A stretch of DNA of 64,000 bases from Chryseobacterium tructae (GTDB taxonomy: Bacteria > Bacteroidota > Bacteroidia > Flavobacteriales > Weeksellaceae), in NCBI RefSeq assembly GCF_030409875.1, contig NZ_JAUFQR010000001.1:4402001-4466000 (forward strand). The letters are read 5' to 3'. The notes under the pieces were generated by a model that saw only the letters and a program-made list of their open reading frames with translations, searched no databases and had not been told where the DNA came from. Position numbers and translations under genes: made by a program. Within the stretch, counting starts at the first letter, position 1; every line of letters starts with the position of its first letter. Shown here piece by piece: positions 38,297-44,414 of the stretch.

Positions 38297-38906
38297 TGCA
38301 ATGCAAAGGTAAATACTTACTGAATGGTATCCAATTTTTCTCTTTTACCTTTTATTATTCTTTTTTATTTAGGATAATTCACACTTCTGTTCAAATAATA
38401 TGTTAATTTTAATTAAAATTCGTCCATAAACAAACTTTTTTATATTTCTCTTTGTCTTCGCTTTTAATTTTTGTTTAAATTTGAAAGCAATTAAGCAGAT
38501 TATTTGGTACTAAAGAAGATATTCTAAACATAAGAAACTGGTTGTCAACACACATACAACCATTCAACACAAAAGCTTAACGTAAATAGAATTGCATGAA
38601 ACAAGTTTAATAGGCTATATATTATTTACACAAATGGTAGAAAAAAGAAGTTTGAAAAAGAAGATGAGCGATTACCCGTTGGAAATAAAGCCTATACCTA
38701 AAATATCTTTTTAAGATTAAGCTGTCCTAACCTATTTCCAAAGACTTTATAAGTCGCATTAAGGAATTCAATATTTTGAATGTATCCTGTATTCTCTGAT
38801 TTCAAAATTAAGTGAATTACACGTTGTAATTATAGAATAATATATATCACCTATTTTGCGTTTTCTTATGCATAAGTTTTAATAATATAGATAATATTAA
38901 ATAAAA
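38297..38906. other. AT-rich intergenic region with a candidate peptide
   Basis: A 610-bp gap, AT-rich, between the divergent SulP and HTH genes. The only coding candidate is the 26-codon frame at 38634-38714; no RNA or repeat is recognised. Confidence 0.4.
38634..38714 (+). CDS. Candidate short peptide (26 aa)
   Basis: An ATG-initiated 26-codon frame rich in Lys, ending in SDYPLEIKPIPKISF. No recognised family and only weak initiation context. It is mentioned because the C-terminal part is hydrophobic and proline-containing like a peptide product, and it lies upstream of two HTH genes. It may be a chance frame. Confidence 0.2.
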   Translation: MVEKRSLKKKMSDYPLEIKPIPKISF

Positions 38907-39332
38907 ATGTTATACAAAGAAATCCATATTGGAAAGTTTATTAAGGAGAGGGTTGATGAAAATGAAATAACCATGGAGAGGATATGTAAATTCCTGGACA
39001 AAGATGAAGATGCTATAGAAAGGATGTACAACAGTAGATCAATAGAAGTGGATCTTCTCCTGAGATGGAGTAAATTATTAGAATATGATTTTTTCAGGCT
39101 CTATAGTTCACATTTAATTTTATATGCTCCGCCTGCAGCAGCCAATAAAAGTCCGCAAAAATCTGACAAGATCCCTTACTTCAGAAAAAACATTTATACT
39201 CAGGAAATTAAAGAATTCATCATGAAAAGGATTCTTTCGGGGGAAATGACGCAGAGTGATGTCATTAAGGAGTATTCTATTCCTAAAAGCACCCTTCACA
39301 GGTGGCTTCAGAAAACGGATATTAACGGATAA
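38907..39332 (+). CDS. HTH-domain protein, regulator or transposase-derived (141 aa)
   Basis: Two parts: residues 1-70 (EIHIGKFIKERVDENEITMERICKFLDKDEDAIERM) look like an XRE-type HTH, and the C-terminal part carries a transposase-type HTH, FIMKRILSGEMTQSDVIKEYSIPKSTLHRWLQKTD. No catalytic domain, so it is not an active transposase by itself. It precedes a related HTH gene by 11 bp; the pair ends at a strong terminator. Confidence 0.75.
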   Translation: MLYKEIHIGKFIKERVDENEITMERICKFLDKDEDAIERMYNSRSIEVDLLLRWSKLLEYDFFRLYSSHLILYAPPAAANKSPQKSDKIPYFRKNIYTQEIKEFIMKRILSGEMTQSDVIKEYSIPKSTLHRWLQKTDING

Positions 39333-39343
39333 ATTAACAAGAG

Positions 39344-39694
39344 ATGCGTCCCAATTATAAAAAGATATACCTGGACATGCTCAAAATGGAGTATCCTGAT
39401 AAACTAAAAGATCCTAAGATAAAGGAACTTCTCGGAAAGCTGGATACCAGTGAAGATGTACTGAAGTTCAATGACAGACTTTTCAAACCTTCTAAGGAAA
39501 GCCAGAGAAACAATCAAAAACTTAAGACTTACGACAAAAAAACGATGCTTAAGCTTCTTGAATATCAAAAGAAGCATGGTCATTCTACCAGTTATATGTC
39601 TAAAAAATACAAGATAAGCAGAACAACTCTCTCAAAATGGAAACTCATGTTTGAGGAAGAGCTGGATGATGCCATGAAAAAAGCCGATAAATAG
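39344..39694 (+). CDS. HTH-domain protein (116 aa)
   Basis: Charged helical N-terminus (MRPNYKKIYLDMLKMEYPDKLKDPKIKELLGKLDT) and a C-terminal HTH of transposase/Trp-repressor type: TMLKLLEYQKKHGHSTSYMSKKYKISRTTLSKWKLMFEEEL. The second HTH protein of the pair, probably a DNA-binding partner of the first. Its stop is inside the terminator stem. Confidence 0.75.
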   Translation: MRPNYKKIYLDMLKMEYPDKLKDPKIKELLGKLDTSEDVLKFNDRLFKPSKESQRNNQKLKTYDKKTMLKLLEYQKKHGHSTSYMSKKYKISRTTLSKWKLMFEEELDDAMKKADK

Positions 39695-39709
39695 TATATC
39701 GGCTTTTTT
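39677..39709. terminator. Rho-independent terminator (bidirectional)
   Basis: Perfect 13-bp stem AAAAAAGCCGATA (39677-39689) / TATCGGCTTTTTT (39697-39709), loop of 7, T-tracts both ways. On the + strand it ends the HTH pair, on the minus strand it follows the Y7 RNA element. Confidence 0.9.
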
Positions 39710-39710
39710 T

Positions 39711-39838
39711 ATAAGGTAATAATAAGAAAAACTCGGGGCACACGTAAGCCGGAGTCGAACCGGATAGCCTTGCCGGAGTAACCGACTTCGCTATTCCTCC
39801 CCAATAGGTACGATGAAGTTTTTTCTAACGACACTTAT
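39711..39838 (-). ncRNA. Y RNA-like element Y7
   Basis: Minus-strand RNA of about 128 nt. Lower stem ATAAG/CTTAT (39834-39838 with 39711-39715), bulged U, GU/AC pair, CGUUA motif, then upper stem AGAAAA(A)ACT/AGTTTTTCT (39817-39826 with 39725-39733, one bulge). The apical part has a T-arm (CCGG-loop-CCGG, 39749-39763) with the TTCGA loop sequence and a D-loop-like AGTCGGTTA (39779-39787), so it is tRNA-like, but here in D-then-T order. A bidirectional terminator follows at 39677-39709. Confidence 0.7.
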
Positions 39839-40000
39839 CATTTAGAAAGGAAGCTGGAAGTGGGAAGAAAGGAGGTTGTTAAAGTCTGAAAGAATAACTT
39901 GTCGGACTTTTTAGAAAATTACGATACAAAGATGAGTTCTTCCTCCCCGCTTTTGGCTTCGTTTATTTAATTTTTTGTAAATATTTTATTTTAAATAATA

Positions 40001-40140
40001 AAACAAGGCGACAGGTAAATAGTGATGTCGTGCTCTAACCAGCTGAGCTACTCTTCCTGTATTTTGAGTGGAAGAGACGGGACTCGAACCCGTGACACCG
40101 TCGTGATGAATGAAGTAGCACTATTCTACGGCACTTGTTT
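40001..40140 (-). ncRNA. Y RNA-like element Y6 with permuted tRNA module
   Basis: About 140 nt. Lower stem AAACAAG/CTTGTTT (40134-40140 with 40001-40007), bulged U, GC/GC, CGUAG motif, upper stem AATAGTG/CACTATT (40119-40125 with 40018-40024). Apex, 5' to 3': T-arm ACGGG-TTCGAGT-CCCGT (40077-40093), 7-bp perfect acceptor-like stem CTCTTCC/GGAAGAG (40070-40076 with 40051-40057) capped by a 12-nt loop, TA, D-arm GCTC-AGCTGGTTA-GAGC (40032-40048). That is the exact geometry of tRNA T-arm/acceptor/D-arm, cut open at the anticodon side. It lies 50 bp after the SUKH gene stop. Confidence 0.82.
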
Positions 40141-40189
40141 GTTTTTATTTTTCTTCTTCAGCTATATAGGCTTTAACGATAGGATGAAC

Positions 40190-40984
40190 TCAGGATTTTT
40201 CAGGGTGATACCTTAACCCAAAACTACTCCAACCAGAAGACCAATAGAGAATTCTTTCTTTCAGACAAGGAATATCTTTGGTTTCATCATATTTAAAATT
40301 TTCATCAAATATTTGCTGAACCTCATCAATAAGTTCCGGATAAAACATTTGGTCTTCTTCATCAAAGACCTCTATATGAATATCAAGATGACTCATTAGC
40401 TCATTTAATAAATAAGTTCTGAAATCCCAGCCCATAACAATAATATCAGAAGACCCCATAGAAATAATTGGCTTCCATTTAAGATTTTCATCGCTTACAA
40501 TATATCGAAAACCCGTCAAAGGTAAAAGAGCCGGAACATGAGAAAACCATTCTTCAAAAATTTCTATTCTCTTATCCAAAGATTCAGGTTTTAATCCCCA
40601 CGACTTCAGCCAAACCTGACTTTTTTCATCAACATCGTACTTCAGCCAATTATAAGAGCTTTTTATTATTTCCTCAACTTCCTTTTCATCAGCAAGCCAA
40701 TTATAGAAAAAAGAACATTCTTCTATAATCAGTTCTCCTTCATCTTCATATTCAACAATTTCTTTTTTGTCGATAGTATGAAGAATTTTTAGAAATTCTT
40801 TGTGTTCAGGTGTAAAACTGACCTCATATTTTCTCTCAACCTGATCAATCTGCTCTTCAGAAAGCCCTTGCCATCTGGCACCATAAAATCCTTTAGGACA
40901 ATTTTCATCATCTACAGACCACAATTTTTCTGTACGTTCTTTGACCCAGTATAAAAATTCAGTCAGATTACTTGGTATATCCAT
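40190..40984 (-). CDS. SUKH (SMI1/KNR4)-like protein (264 aa)
   Basis: SUKH fold: GLSEEQIDQVERKYEVSFTPEHKEFLKILHTID (N-terminal helix pair of the SMI1/KNR4 family), AFLPLTGFRYIVSDE-type central strand (here LLPLTGFRYIVSDENLKWKPIISMGSSDIIVMGWDFRTYLL), and an acidic C-terminal half. SUKH proteins are often immunity or regulatory adaptor proteins. It is embedded in the Y RNA array: Y5 precedes it by 22 bp and Y6 follows by about 50 bp, on one strand. No toxin gene adjoins. Confidence 0.72.
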   Translation of the reverse strand: MDIPSNLTEFLYWVKERTEKLWSVDDENCPKGFYGARWQGLSEEQIDQVERKYEVSFTPEHKEFLKILHTIDKKEIVEYEDEGELIIEECSFFYNWLADEKEVEEIIKSSYNWLKYDVDEKSQVWLKSWGLKPESLDKRIEIFEEWFSHVPALLPLTGFRYIVSDENLKWKPIISMGSSDIIVMGWDFRTYLLNELMSHLDIHIEVFDEEDQMFYPELIDEVQQIFDENFKYDETKDIPCLKERILYWSSGWSSFGLRYHPEKS

Positions 40985-41005
40985 TGTTATTAATTTTAAA
41001 AATAA

Positions 41006-41105
41006 AAAGAGGCAAGATTCGAAAAGACTTGTACAAGATCACTTTCATGACCTTCTGGAGTTGAACCAAATTAAACCGAAGTAAGCCTTTTCTACGGCAC
41101 TCTTT
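41006..41105 (-). ncRNA. Y RNA-like element Y5
   Basis: About 100 nt. Lower stem AAAGAG/CTCTTT (41100-41105 with 41006-41011), bulged U, GC/GC, CGUA motif, upper stem GAAAAG/CTTTTC (41087-41092 with 41021-41026). Apex: T-arm-like TTTGG-TTCAACT-CCAGA (41054-41070) and a short hairpin GGTCA/TGATC; no acceptor or D-arm. Ends in a T-rich tract. It begins 9 bp after Y4 ends, so both are probably processed from one precursor. Confidence 0.75.
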
Positions 41106-41114
41106 CTTATATAC

Positions 41115-41260
41115 AAATCAGGGTAATTTTTTTAGAATCGTTCATGCATTTGCTCTACCTGCTGAGCTACCTCTCCTTTTCGAGGGAAAAGGCAGGATTC
41201 GAACCTGCGACCCAATGTTTATTCAATCTCGAAGTATGATTCTATGACGACACCTGATTT
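41115..41260 (-). ncRNA. Y RNA-like element Y4 with permuted tRNA module
   Basis: About 146 nt. Lower stem AAATCAGG/CCTGATTT (41253-41260 with 41115-41122), bulged U, GU/AC, CGUCAU motif, upper stem AGAATC/GATTCT (41238-41243 with 41134-41139). Apex, 5' to 3': T-arm GCAGG-TTCGAAT-CCTGC (41192-41208), acceptor-like stem CTTTTCC/GGAGAGG (41185-41191 with 41170-41176, seven pairs including G-U) capped by an 8-nt loop, TA, D-arm GCTC-AGCAGGTA-GAGC (41152-41167). A near-complete tRNA body joined at the acceptor ends. Confidence 0.84.
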
Positions 41261-41316
41261 TTAACTTTTTCATTTGTATTCGTTTCAAGTAAGATCCCTT
41301 ATGAACATTTGAAAAC

Positions 41317-41445
41317 AGCAAGGCAATCAGTCAAACAGACTCGTATTAACGGTGTGCTATCTTTACACCACGTACTTCCGCACAACAGGACTTGAACCTA
41401 TACCTCTGTTACCCCACGAAGTAATTCTGTTTTACGGCACTTGCT
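41317..41445 (-). ncRNA. Y RNA-like element Y3
   Basis: About 129 nt. Lower stem AGCAAG/CTTGCT (41440-41445 with 41317-41322), bulged U, GC/GC, CGUA motif, upper stem AAACAG/CTGTTT (41427-41432 with 41333-41338). Apex: T-arm ATAGG-TTCAAGT-CCTGT (41385-41401) and a hairpin GGTGT/ACACC in D-arm position (41351-41369); the acceptor-like stem is weak. It begins directly after the 73-aa gene's stop (41447), so it is encoded in that transcript. Confidence 0.77.
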
Positions 41446-41446
41446 T

Positions 41447-41668
41447 TTAATTTTTCCATTGGGTTCTTCTGTATTTCTTCCAGTTTCGCTGAAACTTGGT
41501 ATCCTTTGCGTTTACCACTTCTAAACCATGTGGAAAACAATATGAACACCCCAGGTCATCTCCGTGTTGGATTCTTGAAATCTGTATGCCGGAAATTTTC
41601 TTCGGAAAATCAATCCATTCATCTTCATTGATTCCGAATTTTTGTCTTAATGTTTTAATTTTTTTCAT
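41447..41668 (-). CDS. Hypothetical protein (73 aa) in the Y RNA unit
   Basis: No family recognised. Basic, soluble, with a CSYCFPHG motif (Cys-x-x-Cys ahead of a His) at about residues 42-49 that could bind metal. It is the first gene downstream of the inverted-repeat promoter at 41747-41782, with a possible 13-codon leader frame at 41687-41728 in between, and Y3 begins within 2 bp of its stop. Position in an RNA operon suggests an RNP-related role, but only by context. Confidence 0.55.
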   Translation of the reverse strand: MKKIKTLRQKFGINEDEWIDFPKKISGIQISRIQHGDDLGCSYCFPHGLEVVNAKDTKFQRNWKKYRRTQWKN

Positions 41669-41746
41669 GAGTATTGAGTATTAACCTCAATACACTGCTT
41701 CTTTAAGATCTGCTTTATAACTATTCATGGTTATTAGTTTATGTTA

Positions 41747-41782
41747 CAAATTTATAGGGTTACTGCGCATTCTTTTTACGCA
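41747..41782 (-). promoter_or_regulatory. Inverted-repeat promoter P3 (73-aa gene and Y3-Y7 unit)
   Basis: TGCGCA (41764-41769), 7-bp spacer, TACGCA (41777-41782), then 9 bp to the minus-strand -7 box TAAATTTG (41747-41754, exact TAnnTTTG). The repeat occupies the -33 region. The same layout occurs at 41964-41999 and 45993-46028. Confidence 0.78.
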
Positions 41783-41797
41783 GTTCTTTTTTTTATA

Positions 41798-41877
41798 AAA
41801 CCAAGCAATAAATCATAAGAGTAATTAATGTTTCAATTGGAAGTTGACGATGAAACTCTTATTAACGGCATTGGTTT
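41798..41877 (-). ncRNA. Y RNA-like element Y2
   Basis: About 80 nt. Lower stem AAACCAA/TTGGTTT (41871-41877 with 41798-41804), bulged U, GC/GC, CGUUA motif, upper stem ATAAGAG/CTCTTAT (41856-41862 with 41815-41821), then a small apical hairpin GTTTCA/TGAAAC. No tRNA-like module. It starts 5 bp after Y1 ends and precedes promoter P3 by only about 16 bp. Confidence 0.78.
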
Positions 41878-41882
41878 GTTTT

Positions 41883-41951
41883 TACTGGGTAATTTGACGA
41901 AAGACACTGTCAGTTTTGGAATCGAAGTAAGTCTTTCTGACGACACCGGTA
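41883..41951 (-). ncRNA. Y RNA-like element Y1
   Basis: About 69 nt, the shortest. Lower stem TACCGG/CCAGTA (41946-41951 with 41883-41888, one mismatch), bulged U, GU/AC, CGUCA motif, upper stem GAAAGAC/GTCTTTC (41931-41937 with 41899-41905), small apex. Its 5' end lies 13 bp past the -7 box of promoter P2, so it is very likely the first transcribed segment. Confidence 0.75.
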
Positions 41952-41963
41952 CTATTAACACTG

Positions 41964-41999
41964 CAAAATTACATTGCAGGTACGCATCCTTTTTACGTA
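41964..41999 (-). promoter_or_regulatory. Inverted-repeat promoter P2 (Y1-Y2)
   Basis: TACGCA (41981-41986), 7-bp spacer, TACGTA (41994-41999), then 9 bp to the minus-strand -7 box TAATTTTG (41964-41971). The predicted transcript start falls just ahead of the Y1 lower stem. Confidence 0.78.
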
Positions 42000-42009
42000 G
42001 TTTATTTTT

Positions 42010-42543
42010 TTAATAGGAAAATAATGATTTTATCAGTTCAAAAAATTTGACAACGCCTAAAATAGGAAGTGATATCAGAAATACTATCAATGCGGCAATA
42101 CATATTTTATTTACAAAACTTGCTGGGTTTTCAATTTCTGAATACTTTCCTTTCTCTCTGTTTTTAGGTTTAAAATCAGGAATATGCTTTGTTTTTTTGA
42201 GGCTATCTTTCTCAAGTTCAGCAAAAATATTCATGGCATATTCATTAAGCTGAGCCTTACTACCTCTGAAAACAATATCTTTTAAAATAGCATTTCCGGA
42301 ATTGCTTAATGTCTTTCTGTAAAGCTCAACAGCTTTTTCCATTTCCTCATTTTCAGGTTCAGACAAAATCCAGAACTTTCCGGCTTCATCAAGAAATCCT
42401 GCGTTATAATAAATCTGGCCTAATTTAGTTCTCAAAGAAAGATCATCTGGAAACTGATTGATTAAATTTCTTAATCTGTCACAAGCTTTTTTCTTTTTCC
42501 CTTCTTTCAGATCCAGTTCTACTTTATCAAACAAATTTCCCAT
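42010..42543 (-). CDS. DUF6584-like TPR protein with C-terminal membrane segment (177 aa)
   Basis: An N-terminal TPR-like helical unit (KVELDLKEGKKKKACDRLRNLINQFPDDLSLRTKLGQIYYNAGFLDEAGKFW) and a single C-terminal transmembrane segment (ICIAALIVFLISLPILGVVKFF). Matches the DUF6584 description as I know it; function unknown. Last protein gene before the Y RNA array, in an all-minus-strand set that starts at the Ro60 gene. Confidence 0.68.
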   Translation of the reverse strand: MGNLFDKVELDLKEGKKKKACDRLRNLINQFPDDLSLRTKLGQIYYNAGFLDEAGKFWILSEPENEEMEKAVELYRKTLSNSGNAILKDIVFRGSKAQLNEYAMNIFAELEKDSLKKTKHIPDFKPKNREKGKYSEIENPASFVNKICIAALIVFLISLPILGVVKFFELIKSLFSY

Positions 42544-42553
42544 AGTTTAATTT

Positions 42554-43231
42554 TTATTCAATGCCGGACATATGTTTTGAAATTTTTTCAGCATTATTAA
42601 TATTCATTTTTTTCAAAATTTCTAAAATTCTATTTTTAAAACGAAATTGATGTTGGATCACTTTTCCCAACTCGGTTTGAAACTCTGATTCTTCAACTTC
42701 AAATTTTATTTTTACATTTTTTACCTCATTGATATTGGCGTCTGTATAATCTGAAAAACTAATCACTCCGTTTTCTCTTTTATACAAAATCCAAGGATGT
42801 CCAATCCACATTTCTGCCCAGCCGAAAGATCTATTATCAACCACTTTCTGCCAATTTTCTACATTCTCAAGATCCCCACAACAACTTGGCTGAATAAGCA
42901 CCTCATCATCTTTTTTTAGCACGACTCCACCGTCAAAAGATAGGACAAATCCATTCTCATCGGGATCATCAAATTCTACTTCGCTCAGTTTTGCCGCTAC
43001 AATAGCCTGCAAACTTTCGTCATCAATCGTTTCAATATCTACCAAATTGGAACCTTTTTGAATGCCATTAAAATTAAGGGTAAGTCGGGAAGCTGTTTCT
43101 GTCCATTTTAAAAACCATTCTTCAGGATCGGGATAATCCGCAATTTCAGGTAATTCAAAGTCTTCTTTGGCATACTTTAATGGATTAACTTCAATGGTAT
43201 TAATAAGCTCTATCATATTGTATCTCTTCAT
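42554..43231 (-). CDS. Uncharacterised Ro60-linked protein (225 aa)
   Basis: No family recognised. Acidic, soluble; seen IADYPDPEEWFLKWTETASRLTLNF, FVLSFDGGVVLKKDDEVLIQPSCCGDLENVENWQ, WIGHPWILYKRENGVISFSDYTD. The composition recalls SMI1/KNR4 or immunity-like proteins but no motif proves it. An alternative start at 43216 would drop 5 residues. 10 bp ahead of the TPR gene on the same strand. Confidence 0.62.
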   Translation of the reverse strand: MKRYNMIELINTIEVNPLKYAKEDFELPEIADYPDPEEWFLKWTETASRLTLNFNGIQKGSNLVDIETIDDESLQAIVAAKLSEVEFDDPDENGFVLSFDGGVVLKKDDEVLIQPSCCGDLENVENWQKVVDNRSFGWAEMWIGHPWILYKRENGVISFSDYTDANINEVKNVKIKFEVEESEFQTELGKVIQHQFRFKNRILEILKKMNINNAEKISKHMSGIE

Positions 43232-43236
43232 TTATT

Positions 43237-43318
43237 AGCCCCGATTGCAGCGACATCCTTTTTCTGAATTGGCCTAAACCAGGGGAAAAAGATATAGCGG
43301 AAAGCGGGAAAAAGCTTC
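43237..43318. repeat. Dispersed flavobacterial intergenic repeat (one copy)
   Basis: Minus strand: GAAGCTTTTTCCCGCTTTCC at one end and GTCGCTGCAATCGGGGCT at the other, with a central inverted region. I recognise this as a sequence type repeated in many flavobacterial genomes; only one copy is in the window. Confidence 0.5.
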
Positions 43319-43352
43319 TAATATACTAATTTTTATGAGGCTTATTTTATTT

Positions 43353-43760
43353 TTAAATTTCTATGAATAGCTGAGCTCTTTTTTGAATAACATTTTCCAC
43401 GAATCTTTTAAAAACAGGATAATAATATTCTTCAAAATCCTGATCTGCCTTTTGACTATTCTTTATGGATTCTAAAGTTCTCAGAAAATCATCAGCGTCT
43501 ATTTCTTCGGTTTCATGATCACACCATCCTATACACTCTGTGTAATGCCTTACAAATTCGGGCAATTGTCTGTATTCACATAAAGGAATTCCTTCATAAT
43601 ACCAATAATTAAGGTAGCTTCCGAAGCTGCCGCCGCCAAAAGTTACAGATTCTTTTTGTCCTTCAAATTCTGTCCACAATGCATATTCGGCACCACAATC
43701 AGGGGCTCCGCAAACAGAGCATATACAGAGGTGGGTAAGATCTTCTACGATTTTTTCCAT
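43353..43760 (-). CDS. Hypothetical Cys-rich protein (135 aa)
   Basis: No family recognised. Near the N-terminus LTHLCICSVCGAPDCGAEYALW holds four Cys spaced C-x-C-x2-C-x4-C, a probable zinc ribbon; the rest is acidic and aromatic-rich. The ATG at 43760 (MEKIVEDL) is preferred because the longer frame to 43799 would overlap the upstream gene and add an unrelated tail. Part of the Ro60-led gene set. Confidence 0.58.
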   Translation of the reverse strand: MEKIVEDLTHLCICSVCGAPDCGAEYALWTEFEGQKESVTFGGGSFGSYLNYWYYEGIPLCEYRQLPEFVRHYTECIGWCDHETEEIDADDFLRTLESIKNSQKADQDFEEYYYPVFKRFVENVIQKRAQLFIEI

Positions 43761-43786
43761 ATTAATGATAATGAATTGGGTATAAT

Positions 43787-44368
43787 TTAACTGATACAAA
43801 ATCTTCCTTTTCGGACAAATACTTCATAATAATCCCAGGCATTAAGCTGGTTAATTTTTTCCAGAACATCTGTTAATCTTTCCCGTTGTCTGGATTTCAG
43901 ACCTGTCTTCAGTACATCATCTGTGCAATATTCATGTATCTTATTTCTAAATTCAGGGCTCATTACATGCTGACGCATTTTTTCCAGAACCTGCATTCTA
44001 ACGGTTAACAATAATTCATCCTCCCAGTCCTTTTGTTCTTTTTGAACATACATGGTATCATACCTTTCAAATTCAAACGGAGAAAAGCTTGTACACCAAT
44101 CACCCCAGAGGTATTCTTCAGAACTTCCAGTAAAGATCTCCATGGTATTGCCATCAATCGTAATGACTGAATCCATATTCATCTGGTCATCTTTTATAGA
44201 TTTAATCCATTCTTCAGCATCCTGATGAATCTTTAAACCATGGAAGTTTACTACAAAAAAATCTTCTCCATAATCGAAGCATAGTGATTTCTTAAATTTG
44301 AATTGAAAAGATTCTTTCCCTATTCGTACAACATTTACAAACACGGGATATTTATTGATAATCTTCAT
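43787..44368 (-). CDS. Hypothetical protein (193 aa)
   Basis: No family recognised. A beta-rich N-terminal half (YPVFVNVVRIGKESFQFKFKKSLCFDYGEDFFVVNFHGLKIH) followed by a helical C-terminal half (LLLTVRMQVLEKMRQHVMSPEF, LKSRQRERLTDVLEKIN). Soluble. 46 bp after the Ro60 stop on the same strand, so probably co-transcribed. Confidence 0.6.
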   Translation of the reverse strand: MKIINKYPVFVNVVRIGKESFQFKFKKSLCFDYGEDFFVVNFHGLKIHQDAEEWIKSIKDDQMNMDSVITIDGNTMEIFTGSSEEYLWGDWCTSFSPFEFERYDTMYVQKEQKDWEDELLLTVRMQVLEKMRQHVMSPEFRNKIHEYCTDDVLKTGLKSRQRERLTDVLEKINQLNAWDYYEVFVRKGRFCIS

Positions 44369-44414
44369 GCGTTTATTTTTTAAAAGTTGAGGATCATTGA
44401 AAATGCAGTGCCTT

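Noticed and set aside
38907..39694. Insertion sequence
   Set aside because: HTH domains only; no DDE or other catalytic domain and no terminal inverted repeats seen.
39740..39960. A second Y-like element between Y6 and Y7
   Set aside because: An AAGTC/GACTT hairpin (about 39883-39910) is present, but the UGYCGU motif and paired stems are missing.
40001..41260. Ordinary tRNA genes
   Set aside because: The T- and D-arms look canonical, but the order is T-arm then D-arm with the acceptor ends joined, there is no anticodon arm, and Ro60-type stems flank them. They are not standard tRNA genes.
41006..41951. CRISPR array
   Set aside because: The repeated motif is short, the spacing is irregular, the elements are long and folded with covarying stems, and no cas gene is present.
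41828..42013. 61-aa plus-strand frame over Y1/Y2 and the P2 promoter
   Set aside because: It runs antisense across the RNA stems and promoter and has no family match.
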